This document shows, piece by piece, positions 8,013 to 16,493 of a DNA stretch of 64,000 nucleotides. A program made the translations under genes and the position numbers. The DNA comes from Paenibacillus sp. FSL H7-0326. GTDB taxonomy: Bacteria; Bacillota; Bacilli; Paenibacillales; Paenibacillaceae. The notes under the pieces are model-generated. The model was given only the letters and a program-made list of their open reading frames with translations. It did no database searches and was not told the DNA's origin. The stretch lies in assembly GCF_001955535.1 (NCBI RefSeq), contig NZ_MPVN01000001.1, positions 434,001 to 498,000 of the forward strand. The letters run 5' to 3'. The first letter of the stretch is position 1; the number at the start of each line of letters is the position of its first letter.

Positions 8013-9104
8013 TTACCGTGCGGCTTGGAATGTCCCTGCTGATGCCAGTTCTTGAGCAGTGAGACATAACTCCGCTGCCTTAAAAGCATGAGCCTGAGAC
8101 ATGGCATCCTCTGTTCTATTTATACAATCCTTAATTAATTGACTGAAAAAAGGATAGCCTACCTTCCCTTTTACATTAAACCGGTATTCCCCCTCATGAT
8201 TGACCAGATATACTTGATCGCCTATCGATTCTCGTGCAATGTCTGTATATTTACGCAGTTCAATGTAACCGTCCGTCCCCAGTATGGTCGTACGCCCATC
8301 TCCCCATGTAGAAAGGCCGTTCGGTGTAAACCAATCCACCCGAAAATATCCTGAGGCGCCGTTATCACCCACGAGCGCAGCTTCTCCGAAATCTTCCAGC
8401 TCCGGATACTCGGGATGCGCCATATTAACCGCACGACTATACTTCACTTCTGCATTCTGACAAGATGCAAAGTATAGAAATTGTTCAATTTGATGGCTTC
8501 CAATATCGCAAATAATTCCACCGTATTTGTCTTTCTCGAAGAACCATTCTGGGCGGCTGCCGGCATTTAAGCGATGCGGTCCTGTACCCATGACTTGGAG
8601 CACCTTGCCGATCGCCCCTTGAGATATAAGCTGACCAGCATAAACAGCGCTCTCGACATGTAGGCGTTCACTATAATAAACCATATACTTTCGGCCTGTT
8701 TCCTTTACCTTCTGACGAGCAGCCTCAAGCTGTGTGAGGGAAGTAAAGGGGGCTTTATCCGTAAAATAATCTTTACCTGCGTCCATGACGACAAGACCCA
8801 GCGGCCCTCTTTCCGAAGGAACAGCCGCTCCCGCCACGAGACGAACCTCGGCATCATTTAATATTTCATCAAGGGAATTGGCTGCCTTGGCTTCCGGAAA
8901 TCGTTCCTGAAAAGCCCTTACTTTATCCGGGTCAGGATCGTATACCCATTTTAGAGTAGCTCCTGAGCGTACAAGCTCGCCACACATCCCATAGATATGC
9001 CCATGATCCAGAGCTGCTGCCGCGATGACAAATTCTCCAGGTCCTGCAACAACTTCATTCACTGCACTCTCCGGCGCATAAAACATCCCATCTCGATTAC
9101 TCAT
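8013..9104 (-). CDS. Gfo/Idh/MocA family oxidoreductase (first dehydrogenase nearest the regulator)
   Basis: 363 residues. Unusually for the family the N-terminal fold begins FVIAAAALDHGHIYGMC instead of GxGxxG, but the next blocks (DKAPFTSLTQL for the EKP motif, the Cys/His-rich GGIICDIGSHQIEQFLYF) are typical. I place the start at the ATG after AAAGAGGTG; three codons of a GTG reading frame upstream are probably noise. Expected role: NAD(P)-linked oxidation or reduction of a sugar or cyclitol. DKAP in place of EKP keeps the key lysine. Same operon as the next two upstream genes. Confidence 0.85.
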   Translation of the reverse strand: MSNRDGMFYAPESAVNEVVAGPGEFVIAAAALDHGHIYGMCGELVRSGATLKWVYDPDPDKVRAFQERFPEAKAANSLDEILNDAEVRLVAGAAVPSERGPLGLVVMDAGKDYFTDKAPFTSLTQLEAARQKVKETGRKYMVYYSERLHVESAVYAGQLISQGAIGKVLQVMGTGPHRLNAGSRPEWFFEKDKYGGIICDIGSHQIEQFLYFASCQNAEVKYSRAVNMAHPEYPELEDFGEAALVGDNGASGYFRVDWFTPNGLSTWGDGRTTILGTDGYIELRKYTDIARESIGDQVYLVNHEGEYRFNVKGKVGYPFFSQLIKDCINRTEDAMSQAHAFKAAELCLTAQELASAGTFQAAR

Positions 9105-9145
9105 TGTCAGCACCTCTTTCCAGCATATTCTTTAACTCCATCATC

Positions 9146-10318
9146 TTATTGAAAGGTACCGCTTAGATCAGCCGGTGATTGAGTCTCTCTCACTGGATCC
9201 GTATTCATCTTGGAATGACGAATGCGTTCCTGAAGATGCTTGTTAAACAGCTCCTCATCAATTGGCAGCTCGACCCAATGATCCGTCCAAGTAGATAAAT
9301 ACATGGCATTGGATAAAGTCAGTCCATGAATTCCTTCTTCCCCAGGAGCAATAAGCGGTGAGCCATGCAAAATAGCATCTACAAAGTTCTGCATAATACC
9401 AAGGTGTCCTGTCTCTCTGCCCTCAATGGGAATATCAATCTTCCAGCATTCTGGCTGTCCAAATCCGCCGGTATATCGCTGATTAAATTCACTTTCGGGT
9501 TCACGTAGCCGCCAAAAGGTCATCTTCCCATCCTCAACGACAATTTTGCCGCGATCACCTGTTACTTCAAATCGATTCGTTCCCGGAGTTTCTCCTGTCG
9601 TTGTGATGAAGACGCCGGTGGCTCCATTCTCATATTCTACGTATGCAGTCACATCATCCTCGACTTCAATGCTGCGATATTTGCCAAACGCACAGAAGGC
9701 TCGCACCCGCTTCGGCATCAGGCCTACTGTCCACTGCCATAGATCCAGCTGGTGCGGAGACTGATTCAGCAGCACACCTCCGCCTTCACCCGCCCAAGTC
9801 GCACGCCAGCTTCCAGAATCATAATAGCTCTGAGAGCGGTACCAGCTAGTAATAATCCAGTTGGTCCGCCGAATCTCACCAAGTTCCCCTGAAGCAATCA
9901 AATCCTTTAATTTGATGTACAGTGGATTGGTTCGCTGATTGTACATGATCGAGAACACCTTCCCGCTCTCATTCGCGGCTTCGTTCATCTCTCTCACTTG
10001 ACTTGTATATACCCCAGCCGGCTTTTCTATAAGAACATGAAGCCCTTGATTAAATGCCAGTATGGCAAGCTCCGAATGCTGATAATGAGGTGTAGCAATA
10101 AGGACTGCATCAACTTCCCCCGAGAGCATCATGGCTTTCGGATCCTGGAAATACTGAACTTCTCCTTGCAGGTTATCTGCTGCCCATGCTTTGGCGCTCT
10201 CTCTCATATCACTGATCGCCGTAAGCACTGCCCCTTTAATCTTACCTTGATTAATGGTTTTGGCATGGGCAGAACCCATATTGCCGATGCCTATGATTCC
10301 GACTCTTACCGCATTCAT
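9146..10318 (-). CDS. Gfo/Idh/MocA family oxidoreductase
   Basis: 390 residues. The Rossmann site VGIIGIGNMGSAHA is at residues 6-19, the catalytic Lys motif is HVLIEKPAG (about 90), and GEGGGVLLNQSPHQLDLWQW corresponds to the GGGxxxDxxxH active-site helix with Asn/Gln variants. The ATG overlaps the TGA of the upstream isomerase by four bases (ATGA), and GGAGGTG precedes it, so the two are translationally coupled. Likely an NAD(P)-dependent sugar or inositol dehydrogenase. Confidence 0.88.
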   Translation of the reverse strand: MNAVRVGIIGIGNMGSAHAKTINQGKIKGAVLTAISDMRESAKAWAADNLQGEVQYFQDPKAMMLSGEVDAVLIATPHYQHSELAILAFNQGLHVLIEKPAGVYTSQVREMNEAANESGKVFSIMYNQRTNPLYIKLKDLIASGELGEIRRTNWIITSWYRSQSYYDSGSWRATWAGEGGGVLLNQSPHQLDLWQWTVGLMPKRVRAFCAFGKYRSIEVEDDVTAYVEYENGATGVFITTTGETPGTNRFEVTGDRGKIVVEDGKMTFWRLREPESEFNQRYTGGFGQPECWKIDIPIEGRETGHLGIMQNFVDAILHGSPLIAPGEEGIHGLTLSNAMYLSTWTDHWVELPIDEELFNKHLQERIRHSKMNTDPVRETQSPADLSGTFQ

Positions 10319-11196
10319 TGTGCAGCACCTCCAATATGTAACTGTTTGCTCAGTGAATGCATGCTCTGCGTGAAGTTCTTGAGCATCTCCACTGAAGAAT
10401 AGCTCTGACTAAAATCTTCTATTCCCAGATATCCCTTATATCCAACGGATTCAAGATCTTCAAGAACGGTGCTCCAACGAACGACTCCGTTAAGTAAAGG
10501 AGACCATTTTGATTGATAATAGGTTTCTATCTCGCTATCTGGCTTCTCCAGCTGTATCCAGCTGGCATTCTTCACATGAACATGGGCTAGATAGGGTCCA
10601 AGCAGCTCTAAGCCCATACGGTAATTTTCATAGCCTTCGTGGACCATATTCCCCGGATCATACAACACTCCGATATGCTGTGGATCGAATGAGGAAACGA
10701 GCCGATAGGCAAGTCCCGCACTAGGAGCTATGGTGCCATGATGTGTTTCGACCAGTGCTTTTACTCCATACTGACGAGACATCTCCTGAACCTCGCTTAA
10801 GTACGAGATTGCACCATTGTACAGCTCATGATAATTCGCCGAGCGATGATAACCTGGAACACCCACCCGCATCATTGCTGCACCTAGCTTTTGAGCGGAT
10901 TGGAAGGCCTGCTCCGTAGCCTTCAGATCTCCCGAAGTAAGATAAGGAACAAGAGCAATCGATTTCAGCCCGTATTGTTCAGTTAGTGCTGCCGCCTTCG
11001 CGACCTCCTCATCTGCATTCTCAGGATCTATGGAGGCCAGATTTCTTCTCCAAAAAGAAGGTTCTTCCTGGCTTGCCTCCATCGGGACGCCTTTGTACCG
11101 CCATTCAATACCTTGAATTCCGGCATCCGAAGCAGCCTTGAGCATTTGTTCAGGCAGTAAATCTGGGGTCGCAACCGTAAATAAAGATAACAACAT
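10315..11196 (-). CDS. Sugar phosphate isomerase/epimerase (xylose-isomerase-like TIM barrel)
   Basis: 293 residues, AP-endonuclease-2-like TIM barrel. Metal-ligand blocks are visible: ALVETHHGT (Glu/His), VLYDPGNMVHEG (Asp), HVHVKNASW (His-Val-Lys-Asn) and GIEDFSQ (Glu). This is the IolE/IolI type pattern, and with two downstream Gfo/Idh/MocA dehydrogenases suggests stepwise conversion of an inositol or ketosugar. It is the first gene of the operon; TTG AAG-like promoter elements upstream are not convincing. Exact substrate not inferable. Confidence 0.85.
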   Translation of the reverse strand: MLLSLFTVATPDLLPEQMLKAASDAGIQGIEWRYKGVPMEASQEEPSFWRRNLASIDPENADEEVAKAAALTEQYGLKSIALVPYLTSGDLKATEQAFQSAQKLGAAMMRVGVPGYHRSANYHELYNGAISYLSEVQEMSRQYGVKALVETHHGTIAPSAGLAYRLVSSFDPQHIGVLYDPGNMVHEGYENYRMGLELLGPYLAHVHVKNASWIQLEKPDSEIETYYQSKWSPLLNGVVRWSTVLEDLESVGYKGYLGIEDFSQSYSSVEMLKNFTQSMHSLSKQLHIGGAAQ

Positions 11197-11353
11197 TCCT
11201 TATCACTCCTTTAGAATAAAGCGTATTCACAAGTTCATCCTATCACTGTACTTCAAGGACAGATACGGCTATTTCTTAAGAGATGAACCACAGATAACAA
11301 AACAGGCGAGGAAGACACTCAGAGGCAAATCATTTGAAATCATTTATAACCGC

Positions 11354-11399
11354 AAAAAAACACCTGCTGATTCGTTATTAAAACGATCAACAGGTGTTT
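11354..11399 (-). terminator. Rho-independent terminator after phosphodiesterase gene
   Basis: Minus strand AAACACCTG...CAGGTGTTT with inner TGATCGTT/AACGAATCA pairing and a seven-T tail, 60 bases beyond the stop at 11459. Confidence 0.85.
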
Positions 11400-11458
11400 A
11401 TCACCATTCGTATATATTTAGACTTCATTATTGCAGCTCCAGGGATGATGAAATGGAT

Positions 11459-11956
11459 TCACTTGCTGTCATAATAAACATGCTGTATATCCATTTCGTC
11501 ATCAACCCTGATTACACCGTGTGAATATTGTGACTGCCTTCTCTTGTCCGTAGGTGACCCCGGATTAAATAGTATAATTCCATTCTCTTCTTTAAGTACA
11601 GGGATGTGTGAATGTCCAAATACGATACAATCCACTTGCTCTGACTTGAAGGCTTGAAGTGCATTATCTTCCGTGCTCCCTCTGCCCATGTGTCCATGTA
11701 CGATACCAAAGCGCTTACCTCCGGCTTCGACAATGGTTTGTTCAGGCAATAGGCCTCGAATGATGGCAAGGTCGGTATTTCCATATACTCCGTGAAGCTT
11801 CCCCATAGACTGAAGCTCCTCGTAGAGTGAAATGTCCGTCCAGTCACCCGCATGAAATATGTAATCCGTATCCTGAAGGTCCTGAAGCAGAGGTGCAGGC
11901 AGCTGCTTGGACATTCGAGGCATATGAGTGTCAGATAATACGGTTATTTTGATCAT
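11459..11956 (-). CDS. YfcE/MJ0936-type metallophosphodiesterase
   Basis: 165 residues. Metal-binding blocks of the calcineurin-like fold are in order: LSDTHMPR (8-15), HAGDWTD (36-42), VYGNTD (58-63), VHGHMGRG (89-96), FGHSHIP (118-124) and NPGSP. The small size and block spacing match YfcE/YsnB phosphodiesterases, two-metal cytosolic enzymes active on phosphodiesters in vitro with unclear physiological substrate. The DivIVA-like gene lies 32 bases upstream, so they are probably co-transcribed. Confidence 0.9.
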   Translation of the reverse strand: MIKITVLSDTHMPRMSKQLPAPLLQDLQDTDYIFHAGDWTDISLYEELQSMGKLHGVYGNTDLAIIRGLLPEQTIVEAGGKRFGIVHGHMGRGSTEDNALQAFKSEQVDCIVFGHSHIPVLKEENGIILFNPGSPTDKRRQSQYSHGVIRVDDEMDIQHVYYDSK

Positions 11957-11988
11957 ATGACGTAACCTCCTTGGTATTCCCTATTCGG

Positions 11989-12366
11989 TTAATCCATGTA
12001 TGGGTCTTTATCCGGGCGGGCCTTGGCTTTGAGCTGCCGAACACTGTACTCCAGCTGTTTGATTACATCTTCAATCTGTTTACGATCGATCAGATTTGGA
12101 TCCGCTTGCGGTTTAGGTACATTCTTCAGATTCCGAATCATATATTGCTGTTCCTGCCATTTATCCATCAGATCAGATATATGTGCATAAAAACGCTCAT
12201 AATCCTTGATGATGATATCGAGAAATTCATCCACCTCATCCGGATCGTAACCCCTAAGCTTGTGGTTGAATTGTTTCTCATGAATGGATAGTGCATCCAT
12301 CTGAATGCCGAGCTGCTTAAAGAGCTGCTTCTGCTTATCCAGCCGGCGTTTCATATGTTCATCCAT
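11989..12366 (-). CDS. DivIVA/GpsB-like coiled-coil protein
   Basis: 125 residues. The stretch FNHKLRGYDPDEVDEFLDII (about residues 33-52) is the membrane-binding N-terminal motif of DivIVA and GpsB, followed by a short coiled coil. It is longer than GpsB and shorter than DivIVA and has an unusual basic 30-residue N-terminal extension before the motif. Expected to form a dimer and bind cell-division or wall-synthesis proteins at the septum or pole. Which of the two functions applies is open. Confidence 0.8.
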   Translation of the reverse strand: MDEHMKRRLDKQKQLFKQLGIQMDALSIHEKQFNHKLRGYDPDEVDEFLDIIIKDYERFYAHISDLMDKWQEQQYMIRNLKNVPKPQADPNLIDRKQIEDVIKQLEYSVRQLKAKARPDKDPYMD

Positions 12367-12531
12367 ATCTAACTAACCTCCATTAATCGAATTCCCTTAT
12401 TTTTTTATATCATAAACTGACCCCTGATGAAAATGAATCAACATAAACTTTCCCTTACATTAACCAAAAACTAACTTATTCTCCAATCAGATTCCTGTTA
12501 TTCCCTGATATATGCTATTCCCATCGAGTAT

Positions 12532-12557
12532 GGTTGTGATGAGCTTCGTTAGGGTAA
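12532..12557 (+). promoter_or_regulatory. Candidate SigB-type promoter for the YteA-like gene
   Basis: GGTTGT, 14-base spacer, GGGTAA, 36 bases before the ATG of the TraR/DksA gene. SigB consensus is GTTTAA-N12-14-GGGTAT; the -10 is good, the -35 fair. A second such element occurs before the YflT-domain gene. Confidence 0.4.
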
Positions 12558-12592
12558 TAACATACAAGAATGAGACAAAGGAGCTGCTAGAC

Positions 12593-13174
12593 ATGAATAC
12601 AATAGAACTTACAAATGAAGAACTTAAGACATTGAAGAGTCGTTTGTTGGAAGAAAAAGAAAACATTCAAGCTCATTTTCAAATAAACCAAGACGGAATC
12701 AATTCAGAAGACAACTCCCTGCTTGACGCTACGGGAGAATTATCCTCCGTAGATAATCATCCCGCAGATATCGGAACCGAAACCTATGAGCGAGCCAGAG
12801 ACCAGGCTATTGATGATCAGCAGTCTGAGAAACTGGACCAAATCGAAAAAGCCATTGGCAAGATGCAAGAGCAGAGCTATGGTCTGTGCGAGGAATGCGG
12901 CAAACCGATTCCATACGAGCGGCTTGAAATTATTCCCTACACTTCATACTGTATTGAGCATGCTGAACAAGAGCAGCAAGGTGAGCTCAACGAATATCGT
13001 CCTGTAGAAGAGCAAGTGATGACTAAACCTCCCAGAGGGGCTGGTGAAATCAGCCAACGAAATGCGGGTAAATTTGATAATGCAGAAGCCTGGGAAGCTG
13101 TAAAAGAATATGGAACAGCAGATTCTCCTGCCACGTCCACGAAGCGGGATGTAGAGGATTATGAGGAGCTGTAA
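12593..13174 (+). CDS. TraR/DksA zinc-finger protein, YteA type
   Basis: 193 residues from the ATG after AAAGGAG; the frame extends upstream but without a better site. The centre has LCEECGKPIPYERLEIIP then YCIEHA, i.e. Cys-x2-Cys...Cys-x2-His, the degenerate zinc finger of YteA/YocK proteins. The N-terminal coiled coil (LTNEELKTLKSRLLEEKE) resembles DksA but the acidic tip DxxDxA is not evident, so RNA-polymerase secondary-channel action is uncertain. Related genes are general-stress or sporulation genes in Bacillus. Followed by a terminator. Confidence 0.85.
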   Translation: MNTIELTNEELKTLKSRLLEEKENIQAHFQINQDGINSEDNSLLDATGELSSVDNHPADIGTETYERARDQAIDDQQSEKLDQIEKAIGKMQEQSYGLCEECGKPIPYERLEIIPYTSYCIEHAEQEQQGELNEYRPVEEQVMTKPPRGAGEISQRNAGKFDNAEAWEAVKEYGTADSPATSTKRDVEDYEEL

Positions 13175-13194
13175 ATATAACTTAATATATATGG

Positions 13195-13218
13195 GGGCCG
13201 CTTAGCGGCCCTTTGTTA
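13195..13218 (+). terminator. Rho-independent terminator after the YteA-like gene
   Basis: Perfect GGGCCGC-TTA-GCGGCCC stem followed by TTTGTT. It may also help stop the convergent ArsR-type gene (minus-strand tail CCCATATATA is poor). Confidence 0.85.
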
Positions 13219-13231
13219 TGATGTCACGATG

Positions 13232-13798
13232 TCATGATTTCATATTTTTCATTTGTTCTATTACTGTTGCAAACACTTCGTAGGTATTCGTGCCTTTCTC
13301 TCTCCGCTTCATAAAATAGGGCTCGCACAGCTTCACAATCTGGGCATACAGCTCTTTGGCTTCTTCCTCGGTCGCATAAATCGAACGGTTCAACAAATGC
13401 GCTGAGGAAGGATCTCCTGCGTCCATGCGCTGAACAAAGCTCTGCTTGTTCTGTTCAAACAAAGCCGTAATATGCGATGCATTCTCGGAAGCGACAACCT
13501 GCCTCATCGGCACATCTTCCTTCGTCCCCCGGCTGACAATGATCTCACCGGGAAATACCTCATAGTATTTTGCTATGATACCATTGATTTCCCGTGTCTC
13601 CACGAGCGAGAGCAGACCTACTTTTTCAAGCTTCTTAACATGATAATAAACTTTTGCCGGCAGTTCGCCCAGCTCGTCTGCTACTTCTTTTACCGTGGCT
13701 GGTTTGCCCAATCTATGAAATACATTTAATATTTGAAGTCGGTAAGGATCGGAGTACGTCTTGACTTCCTCCATCGTAGTTAGCACTTTATTATTCAT
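13232..13798 (-). CDS. ArsR-type winged-helix transcriptional regulator
   Basis: 188 residues. Residues 10-75 form a winged helix (SDPYRLQILNVFHRLGKP, VKEVADELGELPAKVYYHVK, KLEKVGLLSL), the pattern of helix_turn_helix domain 20/ArsR. The C-terminal 100 residues are a helical ligand or dimerisation domain without Cys clusters, so metal sensing is unlikely. No neighbour clearly belongs to it; it may act at a distance or on itself. Confidence 0.8.
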   Translation of the reverse strand: MNNKVLTTMEEVKTYSDPYRLQILNVFHRLGKPATVKEVADELGELPAKVYYHVKKLEKVGLLSLVETREINGIIAKYYEVFPGEIIVSRGTKEDVPMRQVVASENASHITALFEQNKQSFVQRMDAGDPSSAHLLNRSIYATEEEAKELYAQIVKLCEPYFMKRREKGTNTYEVFATVIEQMKNMKS

Positions 13799-13867
13799 TT
13801 AAGATCCCACCTTTTAATAAGTGTTGCATTCTATTATATGGTGATGTTCCAAGCAGGTCAAAATTAC

Positions 13868-13923
13868 AAAAAAATAACGCCTCTATGGATTGTTTGATCG
13901 TTAGTTACCAAACAGAGACGTTA
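13868..13923 (-). terminator. Terminator of the Gfo/Idh/MocA gene
   Basis: Minus strand AACGTCTCTGTTTG ... CAAACAATCCATAGAGGCGTT followed by ATTTTTTT; 41 bases past the stop at 13965. Confidence 0.8.
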
Positions 13924-13964
13924 ATGATCTATGCTATTGTTGTCTTCAGTAATTATAGGATCAT

Positions 13965-14972
13965 TCACAGCAGTGCAATGCGTTCCCGTCTCTGTGCAGA
14001 CTGAATGCAGGCTTCCACCACACGTATATTCAGAAGAGCATCCTCTGGCGTAAAGGGGAGCGGTGTTCCATCCAAGATTGCATCGGCAAATGCATCAGCT
14101 TGAAGAACAAACGAGTTAGATACTGAAATTCGCTCTTCTCTTGACACATCATCGGTATGTAAGATGATTTGAGGAGGAATATCGCTGTTCTCCCATCCAA
14201 ACACTTTTGGAAGCTCGATTCTGCCCTCTGTTCCCAGTATTTCAAGCTCTGCTCTGGAGCAAGCCCACATTCCGCAATCAAAAGTAAGCGCAACCTTCTC
14301 CGGAAATTCCACAAGTCCTGAGGCCATCATATCCACATTATCATGATCTGAAGAGAACAACGCATGTACTGTGACAGCTTCTGGTTCTTGTCCAAGATAC
14401 ATTCTTGCCGCTGAAATGGGATATACACCGACATCATACAATGAGCCGCCACCCATTTCCTTCTTGAAGCGCACATTGTCAGTATCGTAGCAGTTATTGT
14501 AAGTGAAATTCGCATGAATCGCTCTTACCTGACCGATTTCGCCGCTCTCAATAATTTCCTTGACCCTTGCATGCTTGGGATGATATCTATACATGAATGC
14601 TTCTGCAAAAACGACCTGCTCCTGATTGCAGATTTCAATCATCTGTCTTACCTGCTCCTCATTCAGTGCTGCCGGCTTCTCACACAATATATGCTTACCG
14701 GCTCTCGCGGCTTTGATCGTCCACTCCATATGCATGTGGTTCGGGACAGAAATGTAGACAGCATCAATCTCCTCATCCGCAAGCAGAGCGTCATAGCTTC
14801 CGTAGGCTTTGGATATATCCAGTTCGGCAGCGACCTCTGCTGCTCTGCTCTCATTACGGCTTGCAATGGCTACAACTTCACCCCGGTTAGAGTTCTGTAT
14901 GGCAGGAATAACCGCTGTCCTGGCTATCTTTGCAGTACTCATTATTCCCCATCGGATTTTTTCACTCATCAT
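13965..14972 (-). CDS. Gfo/Idh/MocA family oxidoreductase
   Basis: 335 residues. Begins IRWGIMSTAKIARTAVIPA, the GIxxTAxIA variant of the Rossmann loop used by the dihydrodiol dehydrogenase/YrbE-like group. The catalytic segment HILCEKPAALN (about 93) and the GGGSLYDVGVYPISAARM helix are canonical. Should be a cytosolic NAD(P)-dependent sugar or diol dehydrogenase. It begins 46 bases after the rtp homologue stops, so the two may share a transcript. Confidence 0.88.
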   Translation of the reverse strand: MMSEKIRWGIMSTAKIARTAVIPAIQNSNRGEVVAIASRNESRAAEVAAELDISKAYGSYDALLADEEIDAVYISVPNHMHMEWTIKAARAGKHILCEKPAALNEEQVRQMIEICNQEQVVFAEAFMYRYHPKHARVKEIIESGEIGQVRAIHANFTYNNCYDTDNVRFKKEMGGGSLYDVGVYPISAARMYLGQEPEAVTVHALFSSDHDNVDMMASGLVEFPEKVALTFDCGMWACSRAELEILGTEGRIELPKVFGWENSDIPPQIILHTDDVSREERISVSNSFVLQADAFADAILDGTPLPFTPEDALLNIRVVEACIQSAQRRERIALL

Positions 14973-15018
14973 TGATCCTCTCCTTCCCTGCTTACTAATG
15001 TGATTTATTCAAATGTGA

Positions 15019-15378
15019 TTAATAATTATCCTGTTCTGCCTTCCTCAGCATGCCTAAACAACGGTCCAGATCTGTCTTGACTTGCTTCTTATATAATCTG
15101 GCCTTCTCTTCTCCGTCGTCGGTAAAATGATACAGAACGATTTCCTGAAAATCGATTCTCGGATCATTTCCTTTTAGTCGCTTCGTACGATAAAAAACCC
15201 CTTCTTGCACAAGCTCATGCAGCGCACGGTATACTTCACTCTGAGGCGGGACATATCCAAACCCTTTGAATTCTTCCTTCATGGCCTCAAGCATTTCATA
15301 ACCATATCCTCTATGCTGCTCTACCATCGTAATTAAGTAGAGTTTAATGAACGCCCGCTGGGATATCATAAAAGCCAT
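15019..15378 (-). CDS. rtp: Replication terminator protein (Rtp) homologue
   Basis: 119 residues, winged-helix dimer protein. From memory of B. subtilis Rtp (122 aa) the match runs the full length: QRAFIKLYLITMVEQ versus QRAFLKLYMITMTEQ, EVYRALHEL versus EVYRSLHEL, QEIVLYHF versus QEVVLYQF, LYKKQVKTDLDRC versus LYKKQLKVELDRC, and the C-terminal DNY versus DNF. The Tyr of the YG pair (Bsu Tyr33, implicated in helicase contact) and the single Cys of LDRC are kept. In B. subtilis Rtp binds Ter sites and stops forks from one side. ATG preceded by AGGAGG. The alternative is a PadR-like regulator, which shares the fold, but the extended identity favours Rtp. Confidence 0.85.
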   Translation of the reverse strand: MAFMISQRAFIKLYLITMVEQHRGYGYEMLEAMKEEFKGFGYVPPQSEVYRALHELVQEGVFYRTKRLKGNDPRIDFQEIVLYHFTDDGEEKARLYKKQVKTDLDRCLGMLRKAEQDNY

Positions 15379-15763
15379 GCAAGTGTCCTCCTCTCATTAA
15401 TTTCAAATAACCAACTTTCTCTCATTATAAACGTCTTTTTTCATCTTGACATCCTTCTATTTTTTCATATATCTGTTTTAAGACAGAATATATGACATAA
15501 GTACGTGACAAATTACCTCAGTTAAATCAAAGGAAACCAAGTTCAGATGAAACGTTCCATTAATTTGAATTTTTCATATGTTGAATTATTAATTTCAATG
15601 AGAACTTATCTTTGCTTTAATAGGCTTTAAATGATCTCCGAATTAAAGTACTTCATACTGATTCAAACCCCTAGAATTTATATTTGCACCTAGTTATTGT
15701 GAATTTTTCAGGTGTTGATTATAGGAGTAAAGGGAGACACAAATTTTCAAATAAAATCCAAGC
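15379..15763. other. AT-rich intergenic region with repeated ATTAATTTSAA words, candidate Rtp-binding region
   Basis: About 385 bases without a gene I can support. It holds the rtp promoter and three copies of ATTAATTT(C/G)AA at 15395-15405, 15559-15569 and 15588-15598, the last inside a near-palindrome TTGAA-N8-TTCAA (15581-15598). The upstream copy lies between the rtp -10 box and ATG. In B. subtilis, Ter sites overlap the rtp promoter; however no match to the B. subtilis Ter core CTATGTACYAAAT is present here, so a binding role is inference only. Confidence 0.35.
15424..15451 (-). promoter_or_regulatory. Probable rtp promoter
   Basis: Minus strand TGTCAA, 16-base spacer, TATAAT, with the -10 46 bases before the ATG. 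Direct repeats AATGAGAG flank the space between -10 and ribosome site. Confidence 0.55.
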
Positions 15764-15795
15764 ACAAAAAAACCGCTTTGATTACAAAGCGGTTT
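15764..15795 (-). terminator. Terminator of YflT-domain gene
   Basis: Minus strand AAACCGCTTTG-TAAT-CAAAGCGGTTT followed by TTTTTG; perfect 11-bp stem, 55 bases beyond the stop at 15851. Confidence 0.9.
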
Positions 15796-15850
15796 CTAGA
15801 TGAAGCAGATTATATCTCCATTCGTTTTTTAGTGCGTGAAAGTGGTGACC

Positions 15851-16456
15851 TTAGCGCATCGTTCGATCAATTCTTGTTCCCATCGCTTCCTGCTCCACCC
15901 GATCCTCTGGCACTCTGTCTGGACCTGGCATATTGTCTGTACGCTCATTGTACCGATCATCATAGCGATCCGCATTTAAGGACCGGTTGTCTCTGAATAC
16001 ACCGTAAACATCGGTATCGGCATATTTTTGATCGACTAGTACAAGAATTTTACCTTCATCAATATTTTTCTCGTATTCTTTTGCTTCATCTTCAGGAATA
16101 CCAAGTCCAACCAAACCACCGACCAGTCCGCCTGCTCCAGCACCGACGGCTGCTCCTGTCAGTGTAGCAGCAATAGGCCCTGCCGCTAGAATCGGTCCAA
16201 TTCCTGGAATGGCAAGTGCACCGATTCCTGCAAATAATCCCGCTAGTCCGCCAAGAACACCGCCTGTAGCAGCACCCGCTGCAATCCCTTCAGGCGCTTT
16301 TGTTCCTGTTTCGCTCTCAATCGCTCTCTGATCTTCCTTGCTCCTCGTGATTACCGATATTTCTTCATTCGTATAGCCTTTACTTATCAACTGTTCTATT
16401 GCACGAGATGCAGCCTCATCTGTCTCGAATACACCAACTACTTTTTGCTTTGCCAT
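15851..16456 (-). CDS. General stress protein with YflT (GSP17M) domain and Gly/Ala-rich membrane-active segment
   Basis: 201 residues. The N-terminus KVVGVFETDEAASRAIEQLI matches the YflT/general-stress-17M domain; residues 60-125 are a Gly/Ala-rich glycine-zipper-like stretch (GAATGGVLGGLAGLFAGIGA) that may insert in membranes; then IPEDEAKEYEKNIDEGKILVLV closes a ferredoxin-like fold. The tail is Arg/Asp-rich and disordered. A SigB-type promoter precedes it, fitting a general stress gene. Confidence 0.85.
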   Translation of the reverse strand: MAKQKVVGVFETDEAASRAIEQLISKGYTNEEISVITRSKEDQRAIESETGTKAPEGIAAGAATGGVLGGLAGLFAGIGALAIPGIGPILAAGPIAATLTGAAVGAGAGGLVGGLVGLGIPEDEAKEYEKNIDEGKILVLVDQKYADTDVYGVFRDNRSLNADRYDDRYNERTDNMPGPDRVPEDRVEQEAMGTRIDRTMR

Positions 16457-16493
16457 TGTTCATTCCTCCTTGAGTTAAGTACTTGTTTCTTAC

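Noticed and set aside
15669..15697. dif-like left arm (CCTAGAAT..TATATT) close to rtp
   Set aside because: Only the left arm and centre resemble Firmicute dif; the conserved right arm (TTATGTAAACT) is missing.
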